Positions 1-9,581 of a stretch of 64,000 bases of DNA are shown here, in pieces. Position 1 is the stretch's first letter. Each line of letters begins with the position of its first letter. A program made the translations under genes and the position numbers. The stretch spans positions 20,135,346 to 20,199,345 of the forward strand of contig CM020618.1 in assembly GCA_009829735.1 (NCBI GenBank), read 5' to 3'. This stretch comes from Pyropia yezoensis (taxonomy: Eukaryota > Rhodophyta > Bangiophyceae > Bangiales > Bangiaceae). The notes beneath the pieces are model-generated. The model made no database searches. It saw only the letters and a program-made list of their open reading frames with translations, and had not been told where the DNA came from.

Positions 1-1375
1 TGTCCCCGCTGTCGCCGTCCCCGCCGTCGCCGGCACCGCCGTCGCCGGCACTGCAAGGATGTGCCCCTTGAATCCACGCCTGGAACCCAGGGGATATGAA
101 CTGGGACCTGTCCTCACATGTCATGCCCCGCTAACTCCTCTCAAGACACATCAACTCCCCACTCCCCTTGACGACACCGCGCTGTACCCCTGACATTCTG
201 CGAACGTCGGCTGGCCGCACGAAGACCGTCGTCAACTCACTGTCGGAACCTGGTCATGGATGTCTTAAACTCGACAACGAGGAACGAGTGACATTGTCGA
301 CCAACCACGGGCGGACATCCCTATCTGTGCTGCCAGAACAATGTTCTCTGCTCTGGCTGAAAGCTGGCAATCAAGGACGAGCCACATGATTAACCGACAC
401 CGAGGACACCACATATCCTCGCTGGCGGCTGTGTGTGATATGACTGGCTCGCCGGCTTTTGGATTGACTGAAAACGGCCAGCTGGCTGGTGACTGACTGG
501 CCGGCCAAGGGATTGATTGAATTTGGCCCTGCTGGCCCTTACAGCAGGTCGGACCTCCCGGCCGACCGGCGTTTGAAGCCGGCTGGTGGGACGCGCTGGG
601 CGCCATCCATGGGACCCCCTTCGTTTCGGGCAAACTGGGGCTGCACTCCTTCTGTGCACACGCCCGCCCATGCTTTGTTCTGAGAGCCATGCTTTGTTTT
701 TGGGCCGTTCTGTGCGTACCGGCGGCGCGACGGGGAAACGCATGCTTTGGAGCACCTCGGGTGCCCGGACGCGAGTATTTCGTGCGTGGGTGTCGGCGCC
801 ACCGGGGGAGACCGAGGGGCAACAATAGACACAGACAAAGGACACCGTTTACCTTTTGTAACCTCGATCTCCACCGTCGTCGCGACCATCTTCCTCCCCA
901 GACCCACCCCCGTCCAGACCACCGTCCTCTTCCCCGTACCCTGCCGCCCTATTGGCTTGCAGGGCCCGCTGCCAGCCCCACGAGAACGTTGAGGGCTCCC
1001 TAGTTCTGGGGGGGTCCTCACATGTTGTAGCTTCTGATTGTTCGACTTTCCTACCTGGCGGTGACTGCGTGTCCGTGCGTGATTTGGACCTCCCTGCGAT
1101 TGTGACGTCGTGTTGCCGCCTGCGTTCGGCTTGCCACGGGCATTTTAATACGAACGCAGCGGGTTCCACGAATCACACGAAAAAGAATATTTCCCTGACA
1201 CTGCCATCGCGCTTGATGCCACGGATGTTTTCTTTTTTGTCAACCGATTGTTGAATCCCAGTGAGTTCCAAATCAGGTTCCGAATATTCTTCCTCGGCTG
1301 TCGCGGCCGCGTTCGCATCCTCCTGCGCGACAGCGCGCGACGCGACGGCCACGACACCTGGCAACCCTAAGACCC
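1..1375. other. Intergenic or TE-flanking sequence, no gene seen
   Basis: No open frame here has a recognisable motif. The first 55 bases are a short GCCGTCGCCG-type simple repeat. The stretch probably belongs to the leader or flank of the decayed Ty3 element that follows, but I could not find an LTR boundary. Confidence 0.4.
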
Positions 1376-1975
1376 GTGCATCCCCGACGACCTACGCACC
1401 CCCGACGATCCGCGACGCTGCTACAGCGCCCGAGTCGTCGGCACGCGGCAGTCCGTCGGCATGCCGCCCCGTGGGAAGGCACCACCACCCGGGGGCAGGC
1501 AGCCCCCCGGCGGGCACCTTTTCTTCCTCCACTGAGGCAGACCGTCCCCAAGCCCCCCCTCTGGGACAAGGGCATGGGCCCTGCCTCGGCGGGCACGACC
1601 GGCCGGACAAACAAGCGCCTGCTGCTGCCCCCGCAAGAACCGACACGCGGCTTCATCGCGCCACCATCACCGCTGATTGGGCACATCAAGCCGACCACCG
1701 CGCGGGCGGTGGAACAGCGTGAGCAGCGCCGAATCGCCAAAACCCGCCGCATTCCACTGGGCACTCACAAGTGTAAGCCCTGCGGTGTGACGTGCAACAG
1801 CCTATCGGTGGTACGCGACCACCGTAACTCACGTCGGCATCGTAACACTGTCAATCGCCCTTCCACTCTCCCACGCTGCGATCCGTGTGGGCGTGAATTT
1901 GATTCAGTGGTACATTTCGAAAGCCACTTGAGTGGCAAGGCTGACCACCGTCAGCTGGCACGGGGCACCGATTGA
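1376..1975 (+). CDS. ORF with two C2H2-like zinc fingers
   Basis: This 199-codon open frame starts at a GTG in the six-frame reading, so the real start is unknown. Its N-terminal two thirds are Pro/Arg-rich. The C-terminal third holds two similar finger-like units: CKPCGVTC...H-x5-H and CDPCGREF...H-x6-H. Both have the Cys-x2-Cys and widely spaced His pairs of U1-type or matrin-type C2H2 fingers, which bind RNA or DNA. It lies about 350 bp upstream of a Ty3-type gag on the same strand. It could be an extra ORF or exon of that element, or a captured host fragment. No promoter or splice sites were assigned. Confidence 0.35.
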   Translation: MHPRRPTHPRRSATLLQRPSRRHAAVRRHAAPWEGTTTRGQAAPRRAPFLPPLRQTVPKPPLWDKGMGPASAGTTGRTNKRLLLPPQEPTRGFIAPPSPLIGHIKPTTARAVEQREQRRIAKTRRIPLGTHKCKPCGVTCNSLSVVRDHRNSRRHRNTVNRPSTLPRCDPCGREFDSVVHFESHLSGKADHRQLARGTD

Positions 1976-2320
1976 CAAACCCCATTGATCTACCGCGAGA
2001 ACCGTATCTTCCTCTTCTGATCTCCCCACGGCACGAGAATCCGACGAGACCGACTCGGGCCCGAGCGCGGACGCGGACCGAAATTCCGCTTGCGCGCCAT
2101 CGTACGATTTGGCTGTGACTAGATTTGGCGGTGTAATGTTGCACGATCTTGATCTCGTTGCGGCGACCCCGCGGCACTTGAACAATTGTCGCGCACCACT
2201 ACGTCGCTTGACCAAATTACTTGAACAGATCCATCCGGACTTCGACTGGGGGTCTCTTTTGTCAGTCTGGTTCGATCAGTCCTGTGAATTTGTAAGTCTC
2301 GGCATTAACTGCTGCGCACC

Positions 2321-3199
2321 ATGGACCCCTTGAAGACTGCTGGCACGACCCCGATCAACTCTGGGTCGACATCCGGCGCCCCAAGTGTTGAAGCATGGAA
2401 TCAGCTTACGACATTTTTGACGCAGATGCGTGACGAACTTGAGGCTTACAAAGTCGAATCGGCAGACACGAAGCAGGAGCTCGCCCAGACCATGGCGAAA
2501 GCAGCCCGCGAAAACGCAAAACCCGCACGGCCGAACAAGCCCGGGCTGTTCTCTGACAAGCCCTGGACCATTGAAGCTTGGTGCTCCCACATGGACTCCT
2601 AGGTCCGGCTGAGTGAATCCGCCGAAGCTTGTCGTGTCGCTTCCACCGATCTCGATGGAGAATCGTTCACCTGGTGGCACACGTATAGTCAGACTACGGA
2701 CGTTCCGAGCTGGTACGTCTTCCGTGCTGCACTCATCCGGCGCTTCAGCCCCCTGAACAAGACGCAGACGGCACGGGACAAGCTGCACGCGTGGCGTCAG
2801 ATTGAGAACGTCGGGACGTTTAACAAGACTTTCCTGAGCGTCGTCGTCGACATCTTCGACATCAATGAAGCGGAAAAAATTAACCGCTACCCTCGAGGTC
2901 TGAAGCGGGACACCTGGCAGGCACTGTGCCTTAATAACATCATTGAAATCGAGCCCCTGATGACTGACGCCCTACGCGTAGAAGCGTCCAAGGCTGGAGC
3001 CGCACGCTTCACGAATAACCTCAGCAGCACCTCTGGGAAGCCATCTATGACGGGTGTCGTCCCCATGGACATTTCCAGCATCAAGGTCGAGAAGCTGACG
3101 TTAGAGGAACGCCAGCGCTGTATGCCCGAGGGCCTTTGCCTCCGCTGTCGCGAAAAAAGGCACCTGGCCAAGAGCTTCCCAAAAGGCCAGCGGAACTGA
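2321..3199 (+). pseudogene. gag: Ty3-type gag of element A, one nonsense codon
   Basis: From the ATG at 2321 one frame runs to the TGA at 3197, interrupted only by a TAG at 2600-2602. After the TAG come the signatures of a retrotransposon capsid: an FTWWHTY-like motif, then WYVFRAALIRRFSP, and at the C-terminus a zinc knuckle CLRCREKRHLAKSF. In the knuckle the fourth ligand Cys is replaced by Phe. The protein would form the virus-like particle shell and bind the element RNA. The nonsense codon and the lost ligand both indicate a dead copy. The protease frame follows in the same reading frame after the TGA. Confidence 0.75.
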
Positions 3200-4477
3200 A
3201 GCAGATACCGTCATCAAACCTGGTGCCAGACGCTTCTTCGGTTCCTGAAAACATGTCGTCACCATTCGAAGACCCGCGTCTCGGGCTACTGCTTTCTACT
3301 GCTTTTTTTCAATGGCCAGGTTGTTAAGATGCTGTTCGACGACGGGTCTCCCATCAACGTCGTCGCCAGGCGCCTCATCAAAACTCTGAATGTCAAGACC
3401 ACCGAAAGGGACTTCGAAACGAACTTCGAGGCAAGCATGCCCGATGGTCGTTCCCAAGAACTCGCGGAAACCATTGAACACTTGGAGATTCACATCGGTC
3501 TCCACCCAGAACGACTACGATGCGCGGTGTTTGACCTAAGTGTGTGCGACGTTATCCTCGGCAAGAAATGGCGCGATGACAGGGTGCAAAGATCAACAAC
3601 AAGAAGAACAAGGTATCCTTCAAGTTCAACAACAAGAGCATCTCTATCACCGTCTCCCTCAACAAACCTGAGGGCGTTATTAGCCGGCAGCGTCTCGCAC
3701 GTGACTTCATCCAAACGGCCCCTGTCCTCGCCATCTACCTGCATTCTGAAGACCCCCAACCCGCTTTGATGACAACTCTTTCGTTATGGGAGAAGCAGAA
3801 GACAAAACTGAAGTCCAAGAGTTTCTCAAGGAGTATGCTGACATCTTACCGGCTGAACTCCCGGACGGACTCCCTCCCGAGCGTAGTCACAAGCTCAGCA
3901 TCAAGCTGACCGACGACGCTGAGCCACGTAGCAGCGGTTTTTACCGCCTTTCCGAGTTGGAACTCGATGAACTCAAGACGCAACTTGCGACCCTGATTCG
4001 GTGGGGATTCATCCAGCCAAGTGCCTCAGCGTGGGGCTCCTCCGTTTTATTTTTGGCAAAGAAGGACGGCGGCTGGCGGATGTGCATCGCCTATCAATCA
4101 TTGAACAAGGCCACCATCAAAAATGCATATCCTCTCCCACGTATCGATGACATCTTTGATCAACTACGAAAGGCCAAGTACTTCACCAAGCTTGACCTCC
4201 GCTCTCGTTACCACCAGATCCGTCTGGACCCTTACACCATCCCGTTGACGGCGTTCCGGACCAAGTATGGATTTTACGAGTTTACGGTGCTGTCCTTCGG
4301 ACTGACGAACGCCCCCGCAGTCTTCATGAACCTGAAGCACGATGTATTTAGGCTCTGCCTGTACGACTTCATCTGCGTCTACTTAGACGACATTTTGGTC
4401 TACAGCGAGACCTTCGAGAATCACCTCAAGCACCTGAGAAAAACCCAGGCCAAGCTACGAGAACACAAGCTGCTTCG
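3200..4477 (+). pseudogene. pol: Ty3-type protease and reverse transcriptase of element A, truncated
   Basis: The protease region (about 3329-3580) has a degenerate active site, FDDGSP, where D-T/S-G is expected, and the later CDVILGKKW that matches the usual DVILG-x-x-W flap. A frameshift near 3590 follows. The reverse transcriptase (3786 to about 4477) is recognisable throughout: LAKKDGGWRMCIAYQSLN, KLDLRSRYHQIRL, LSFGLTNAP and the catalytic YLDDILVYS. Similarity stops after the LREHKLL segment, and unrelated sequence follows, so the thumb, RNase H and integrase are missing. The RT type differs clearly from elements B and C, so this is a third Ty3 lineage. Confidence 0.85.
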
Positions 4478-5565
4478 TGCTTGCGCCAACACGTGTTTGT
4501 GCACACATTGCTCCCCCAGCCCCTTCCCCGAGATGTGGAAACCACAGCATCGCGGATCTCCGACTCCTTCGCACGAGCTCGCGAAGGTAGTGTGCGGATT
4601 CGCGAAGGTGCATCGGCCAGTGGGATGTGTGCTCAAGAGGTGTCTATTGAGGGTGCTTGGAAAAAGAGATGTGTCTGTGATTGAACCCCGGTTCTTCGAG
4701 GTGGTCGTCAGGTGTGCTCCAACTAGGCTCACCTAGCCACCGCCGTCCCCGCCACTTCCACCCCCCCCCCGGCGTAGTTTACACCTGGTTTATTTTTGTA
4801 GGCCAATTCCAGTCTCCACAGTACCCCGCAAGCCACTCCCGCGCTGCAGCATGCGCTTCCAGCTTCCCTGCGCTGCATATGCACCTCCCCCTTACCCCAC
4901 ATCGTAGCTGCACACTCGCCTCTGTTGTTTCCAGATGAACGCTCCGCGCGCCGCCAAGAACGCTGGTCGTGGAAGACTGTAGCCAGGCGGGCCGAAAAGG
5001 GCCTCCGAAGAGACCGTAGCCAGACGGCCTGGATGAGCGCTGCCGCGCCAGAACAGTTTAATAACAAACGATCTGTATGCTGATCACCGGTCCCGCCGCA
5101 GCCAGGCGGGCCTAAAGGCCCTGGAAGACCGTTGCCAAGCGGAAAGAGGGCGACGGGGGCGGAGCAGATGACGGATGGATCATTTGGGGCGGAGCTGGTG
5201 AGGGGGGCCTGCGGGGGGCAGCAGTACGCGAGCATTGGCGGCGACCTCACCCTACCGGCCAGCAGACGCGGGCTGACGCCACGATACCAGGAGGTTGTAT
5301 CGGATAGGGGTGGGGACAGAGTCCAGACGCAGGGCTGCCCGTTCGCGGCATCAAGTACATTTGTACTTGGCGGAGAGAACCATAAGTTCAGATCCACACA
5401 ATTTGCCTTCGGCCTCGCGAGGCTGCGGTTCCTTTGCGAACACTCGCGAAGCTGTGGTTTCCCTGGTTGCTTTCCCTGCCCCACTCGCCCCTGCTCACCA
5501 TCCTCATCACGCCGCGCACCAACATCCCCTCCCTGAGCGCCCCACCGGGCGAGTGCCGCCCCGGC
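4478..5565. other. Spacer with degenerate short repeats, no gene seen
   Basis: After the truncated RT the DNA has no recognisable coding content. Between 4970 and 5150 a roughly 40-bp unit around GTAGCCAGGCGGGCC recurs about three times in diverged form (near 4978, 5018 and 5098). The last part, 5434-5565, is open in the frame of the downstream gene, but its first convincing start is the ATG at 5566. Confidence 0.4.
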
Positions 5566-7002
5566 ATGGCGTCACGTCTGCTGCTTCGGCGGCTGCTGTC
5601 GTCAGCACCCCCCCGGCCGCCCTCTGGGGGCCCCCTGCCGCTGGCCACGACCGCCCCCGGGCGCCCGCCACTTGGCGGCGCGGCGGCGTCGTCTGCCGCT
5701 GCGCTCGGTGGCGCTGTGCCCCCACTTTCGCCCCGTCGTCCCACCGCGTCCACCGTTACCGGCGTCGGCGCCGGAACGGCCTCAACTTCCGCTGCCTCCA
5801 CCCCCACCAGCGGGCGTCCATCTCGCCACCCCCCCTCCCTCCCTCCGCCATCCCCCCCGGCGGCGATGAGTCCCTTTCGCTCGCTCGTCACCCCTATCCC
5901 CGATGGGCCACGGACGTCCGTCGCTGCCCAGCGGCTGCGCCGCGGCTTCCGGTGGGACTGGCACCTGCGGCAGGCGCTTTTGGCGCTGATTACGCCAGCC
6001 CTGACATGGGTGGCGTGTGCATCCCTGCACAGGTGGATGATGCGGGTAGAGGAGGTATGAGCGTGGAGAGGGCGCTGTTGTGAGCGGGGGGGGATGCGCA
6101 AGGTCTATGGCCTGGGCGCCTGGCACGTGGGGACGCGGGGGATTTGAGCGGGATGCCGGGTCCGTGAGGGATTTTTGCTGTCGGTCACTGCAGGGGAGCA
6201 CAGGCGCGCGCGCTGGCAGCCACATTGACGGCATCAGGGATCACACCACTGACGCAGCATGCGTGCTCTCCCCTTCCTGCGTGAGCTGGTTCCCCCGCCC
6301 CCACGGTCTGTGTGGTGTTCACGGGCCGCCGCCACCGTGTGAATGTCCGGCCCGCTGCTCGCCTGCCCCCTTTCTCGCTCCATCCGGAGGCGCCCTCAGC
6401 GCGAGCGAAGCAAAGCCGAGGCCGCCGAGGAAGCCGTTACCGACGCTGTTCGCGCGCCCGTTTTGGCCACCACCGCTGCCCTTGCCGACCGCGTCGACGC
6501 GCTCGCCGCAGAGGTGGCGTCGCTGGCGGCGGCAACATCCGTGGCGGCGGCGGCGGCCCAGTCTGAGGTACAGGCAGCAGGGGGGGGTGCCGCGCCTCCT
6601 CCCGCTGCCGCATCGACTAGAGGCGTCGGCGAAGCAGAGCGGCAGACGCCATCGACGGCGGCAGCGCCCGCGTCGGCGACCTCCGCGACTACCAGGACGG
6701 TGGTGGGCGAGCGCGTTGGGGGACCGCGGCGGGGACCAGGCCATGGGCCACCGCTGCCGGCAGCGTTGGCCCCATTGCAGCCGTCGCCACCACATTCGTC
6801 GCCGTCGCCGCCTCCGTCATCGCCGTCGACGCCTCCGTCATCGCCGTCGCCGCCTCCGTCATCGCCGTCGCCGCCTCCACTTTCACCGTCGCCGTCGACA
6901 TCGTCGCTTCCGCCGTCGACATCGCTACCACTGCCTCCGCCGCCGCCACCAGCGCAATCTCCGCTGCCACAATCTCGGTCACCGCCGGCCGCTTCTGCGT
7001 GA
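5566..7002 (+). CDS. Putative mitochondrial single-pass membrane protein with coiled coil, spliced
   Basis: I propose two exons, 5566-6054 and 6400-7002, giving about 363 aa. The donor is GAG|GTATGAG and the acceptor CCCTCAG|CGC, phase 0, with a 345-bp intron. The start MASRLLLRRLLSS is Arg/Leu/Ser-rich without acidic residues, as in mitochondrial presequences. A Pro/Ala/Ser linker follows, then one hydrophobic helix (HLRQALLALITPALTWV) near residue 140. Splicing joins this helix to a charged heptad-like segment containing ALADRVDALAAEVASL. The tail is Pro/Ser-rich and overlaps a 21-bp tandem repeat, so its frame is less certain. I do not recognise a family. It is a host gene candidate because nothing TE-like is present. 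It converges on the YIPF6-like gene. Confidence 0.5.
6799..6882. repeat. 21-bp tandem repeat, four units
   Basis: Four consecutive 21-bp units of the type TCGCCGTCGCCGCCTCCGTCA, with few changes, lie at 6799-6819, 6820-6840, 6841-6861 and 6862-6882. In the proposed gene frame they encode SPSPPPS-like heptapeptides. In the next frame they encode VAASVIA-like hydrophobic heptads. The repeat therefore makes frame choice at this gene's 3' end uncertain. Confidence 0.75.
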
Positions 7003-7283
7003 CGGCGTGATGTTGGGCCGGCACACCTCGGTGGGTAGCGAGCGGTCCGCACCTCTCCTCGACACCACGCTGCAAACTCTGAAGTGGCTTGTGCCCGCCA
7101 ATGTGACGCAACCTCCCTTAGGAAGCAGGTCGAGAGGGAAAGAAACAGAGAACGGAGCGGCGTGGCATAGTTTTCTTCCCTCTCGAACCACACCATCACA
7201 GTGCCCCCCCCCCAGAATTCCAGAACCAGGATTCCATCCGCCTCCCCCTAGTCCCCTCGTCCCCTCCTGTGTCTCCCCCGCCC

Positions 7284-8391
7284 TCACCGCCGCACCAAAA
7301 CTTCCCGGGTGATGTTGGCCACCGCCTCGGGTAGAGGCGCAGCGAGTGGTACGGTCGGCACCGGGACGGTGGCCACAGCCGCCGACGGCCCCTGCTGGAA
7401 ACCAATGAGCACCATCCATGCCAGTGAAAGGTAGAAGAGCAACACCGGGTAGAGCGCAAGAAGCTTGCGACCTTCTGGGAAAGCAGCGTCTGCCATGAAC
7501 GAAGAGGACGCTGTGGGTGAGAAAAGGCATGCAGTGGCGAGACAAGTGCAAGGGGCCGTGCAAGTGAAACGAATCGCAACATACAATACAAGACAGGGCG
7601 GCATTCCTGTCAGCCAGCCGAAGCACCCAAGGCGGTGGCAAGACACCAGCTCACCGCACACGCCCGCATGGCAGCTGGCATAGCAACCTAGAACAGTCGC
7701 ATGGGCACCACATGTGCTCCGTGGCCATGGCCAGTCGCCAACCCCCACCGCGCCCCTCCCCGAACGCCCGCCACGGAGGCGCCGCGCTCCACCCACATCA
7801 CGACCACATAACGTCCGTGTCACACGGGCGACTGGTGACCAGAAACAAACAAAACAACCAGAGAATCTGGCGCCCAAGCTTACCCCAAATGGACCATGCC
7901 AGGCCAGCAACGACCAGCGCAAACCGCACCACGACCGCCACCCCACCGCTGACCGTGGCGTTGACCAGGACGCATCCCGCCGCCGCCACCAACAGCGGCG
8001 CGATGCAGTAGCCGAGAAGGCAGACACTGCCAAAAAATGCCAGCCGCCCCCCCAGCAGCTGTCCGTTGATGGTCACCACCGCCGCACCCGCCCACACAAT
8101 TACAAAGATGAGGCTGAAGAGGAGGCTCCCCTCCCCCGCCGACTCAACCGACAGCAAGACGGCCAGGCTCATGCACACAAAGAGGGGGCCCCACAGGTCC
8201 CAGTCCCGCAACGCCGCCGACCGTGCCGACGCGCTGACCCCCGGCAGCATAACCAGCGACAGCCGCCGGCCGACCAGCCGGACATCGCGGAGGATGGTCT
8301 CCGAGACGGGTTCGTCAATGGTGCTGTTCGGGAGTGGGGGCGGGGGGGGCGCGGCAAAGTCGGAAGGGTCCGCGCGCTCCATTTCCGACAT
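7284..8391 (-). CDS. YIPF6: YIPF6-like Yip1-domain Golgi membrane protein, one intron
   Basis: Two exons on the minus strand: 8391-7884 and 7489-7284, with the intron at 7490-7883. The donor is GTAAGC, the acceptor GGCAG, phase 1. The product is 237 aa, the usual size of YIPF6 (about 236 aa). Family signatures are strong: an N-terminal cytosolic segment with TILRDVRLVGRRL, then LRDWDLWGPLFVC, FVIVWAGAAVVTINGQLLGG, FFGSVCLLGYCIAPL, and after the splice LLALYPVLLFYLSLAWM. About five hydrophobic spans are visible, as expected for Yip1-domain proteins, which act in ER-Golgi vesicle transport with Rab GTPases. A second in-frame acceptor 15 nt downstream exists, but the upstream one aligns better with the family. 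The start is the ATG giving MSEMERADP. Confidence 0.9.
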
Positions 8392-8820
8392 GGTGAAAAG
8401 CGGGAGAAGGGCGGTGGCGGGGGGAGGGGCGTGAAGCGAGTGTCGGGAGACTCGTCAGGTGGGGAGCGCTGACAAAGCACGAGGTCCATATACCATGCAT
8501 GACAAACGAACTTTTTTAAATCTTCAATCTTTATATCCGTCTCCAAGTATTACAGCGTATCCGTCATTAATTGGCACATTCATGTTGAAACATTTCTTTT
8601 TTTTGAATGGAAATCTACTGCATGTAGTTCACATTGTTTTGGGGAGTTGAAAGTGACGTTGGCGGTCGGGACATACCTGGAGCCATCAAAAGCTCCTTGA
8701 GAAGTACTTGGGGCAGCTGCCAGCCGGCGGCGGCGGCAGCCCCGGTCTGGGAGCGGCCCGCTAACGGTCACGGCGGCCGCCGCGGCCGCGGTGGTACCGG
8801 CGGCGGCCGCCGCCGCGGCG
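8392..8820. other. 5' flank of the YIPF6-like gene and start of the GGC array
   Basis: No gene is seen. 8505-8650 is a markedly AT-rich island in otherwise GC-rich DNA and lies just upstream of the minus-strand YIPF6 start, so it may hold its promoter. From about 8710 the sequence turns into GGC/GCC-rich repeats that resume at 26057, beyond the inserted element B. Confidence 0.4.
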
Positions 8821-8825
8821 GGAAC

Positions 8826-9397
8826 TGTGGTATAAAACTCGATCCTCTCAGACACGTGTCAATATCCCTCGGGGGAAAGGGACAGGTAACGCAGAAAGGG
8901 GAACTACGAGAATGGTATGCCTGTTGCCTCACGTGCCTGCTCGCAGAGCAAACAGATACGCACGGTAGTGCACACGGGGAAGAGGAAAGCAAACGCGCAG
9001 TTGTCTTTTTCCCTGAGGGCGCGGGCCGAGGGCGCCTCGCTGTCCCTCTTAACGTGCATCTGGGGGAACCCCGGCACGTTGGCCCGGTAGCCCCCCCATA
9101 ACCCCGAGTGGCCCCGACCCGAGTCTAACCTCGTCAGGTCGGGGGCCACTATCACTACTAATTCTATTCCCACTCACTAATCTCACACTCAAATTCTCTC
9201 AAATCAAGTCCCTCACAAATATGCAAAAACACATCAGAAATCCCTCTCTCGCGTGTGGATAGCGTAGTCCACCGCATCCCAGTGCCGGGCACGGGCCACG
9301 GCCGCCAACCATCGCCACACGGCGGGCGTGTTCTGGCACCTGGTGCCCTCTGGTTGCAGTCCCGGGTCGGCGCCAAGTCGGGGCCAGGGATGCTACA
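8826..9397 (-). repeat. 3' LTR of element B
   Basis: 572 bp, on the plus strand starting TGTGG and ending CTACA, so TG...CA in element orientation. It appears base-for-base the same as 25480-26051 at a constant offset of 16654. The minus-strand pol transcript would terminate here. Confidence 0.93.
8831..8837 (+). promoter_or_regulatory. TATA box on the antisense strand of the B LTR
   Basis: TATAAAA lies 5 bp inside the plus-strand start of the LTR, reading towards the convergent ORF at 9582. Transcription from about 30 bp downstream would cross the LTR and enter that ORF. The same box in the right LTR (25485-25491) would read out into the GGC array. Promoter activity is inference. Confidence 0.4.
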
Positions 9398-9412
9398 TAG
9401 CTCCCTCCCTAG
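9398..9412 (-). promoter_or_regulatory. Polypurine tract of element B
   Basis: Read on the minus strand, a purine-rich AGGGAGGGAGC run lies directly upstream of the 3' LTR, the position of the plus-strand DNA primer in LTR retrotransposons. Confidence 0.7.
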
Positions 9413-9581
9413 TCCGGCACGTCCTCGGGCCGAACCAGGTGCCACCGTGCACAGCCTCGAGCACGTCCACACCGGTGCCGAGGTCGAGCGTCTTCACCCC
9501 GGTCACGATCACCTGCCCCGATTCTGCCCCCCCCCTCCGCTCCTTCACCTTGGCCCTCTCGTTCCCCGGAGTCTGGACGGT

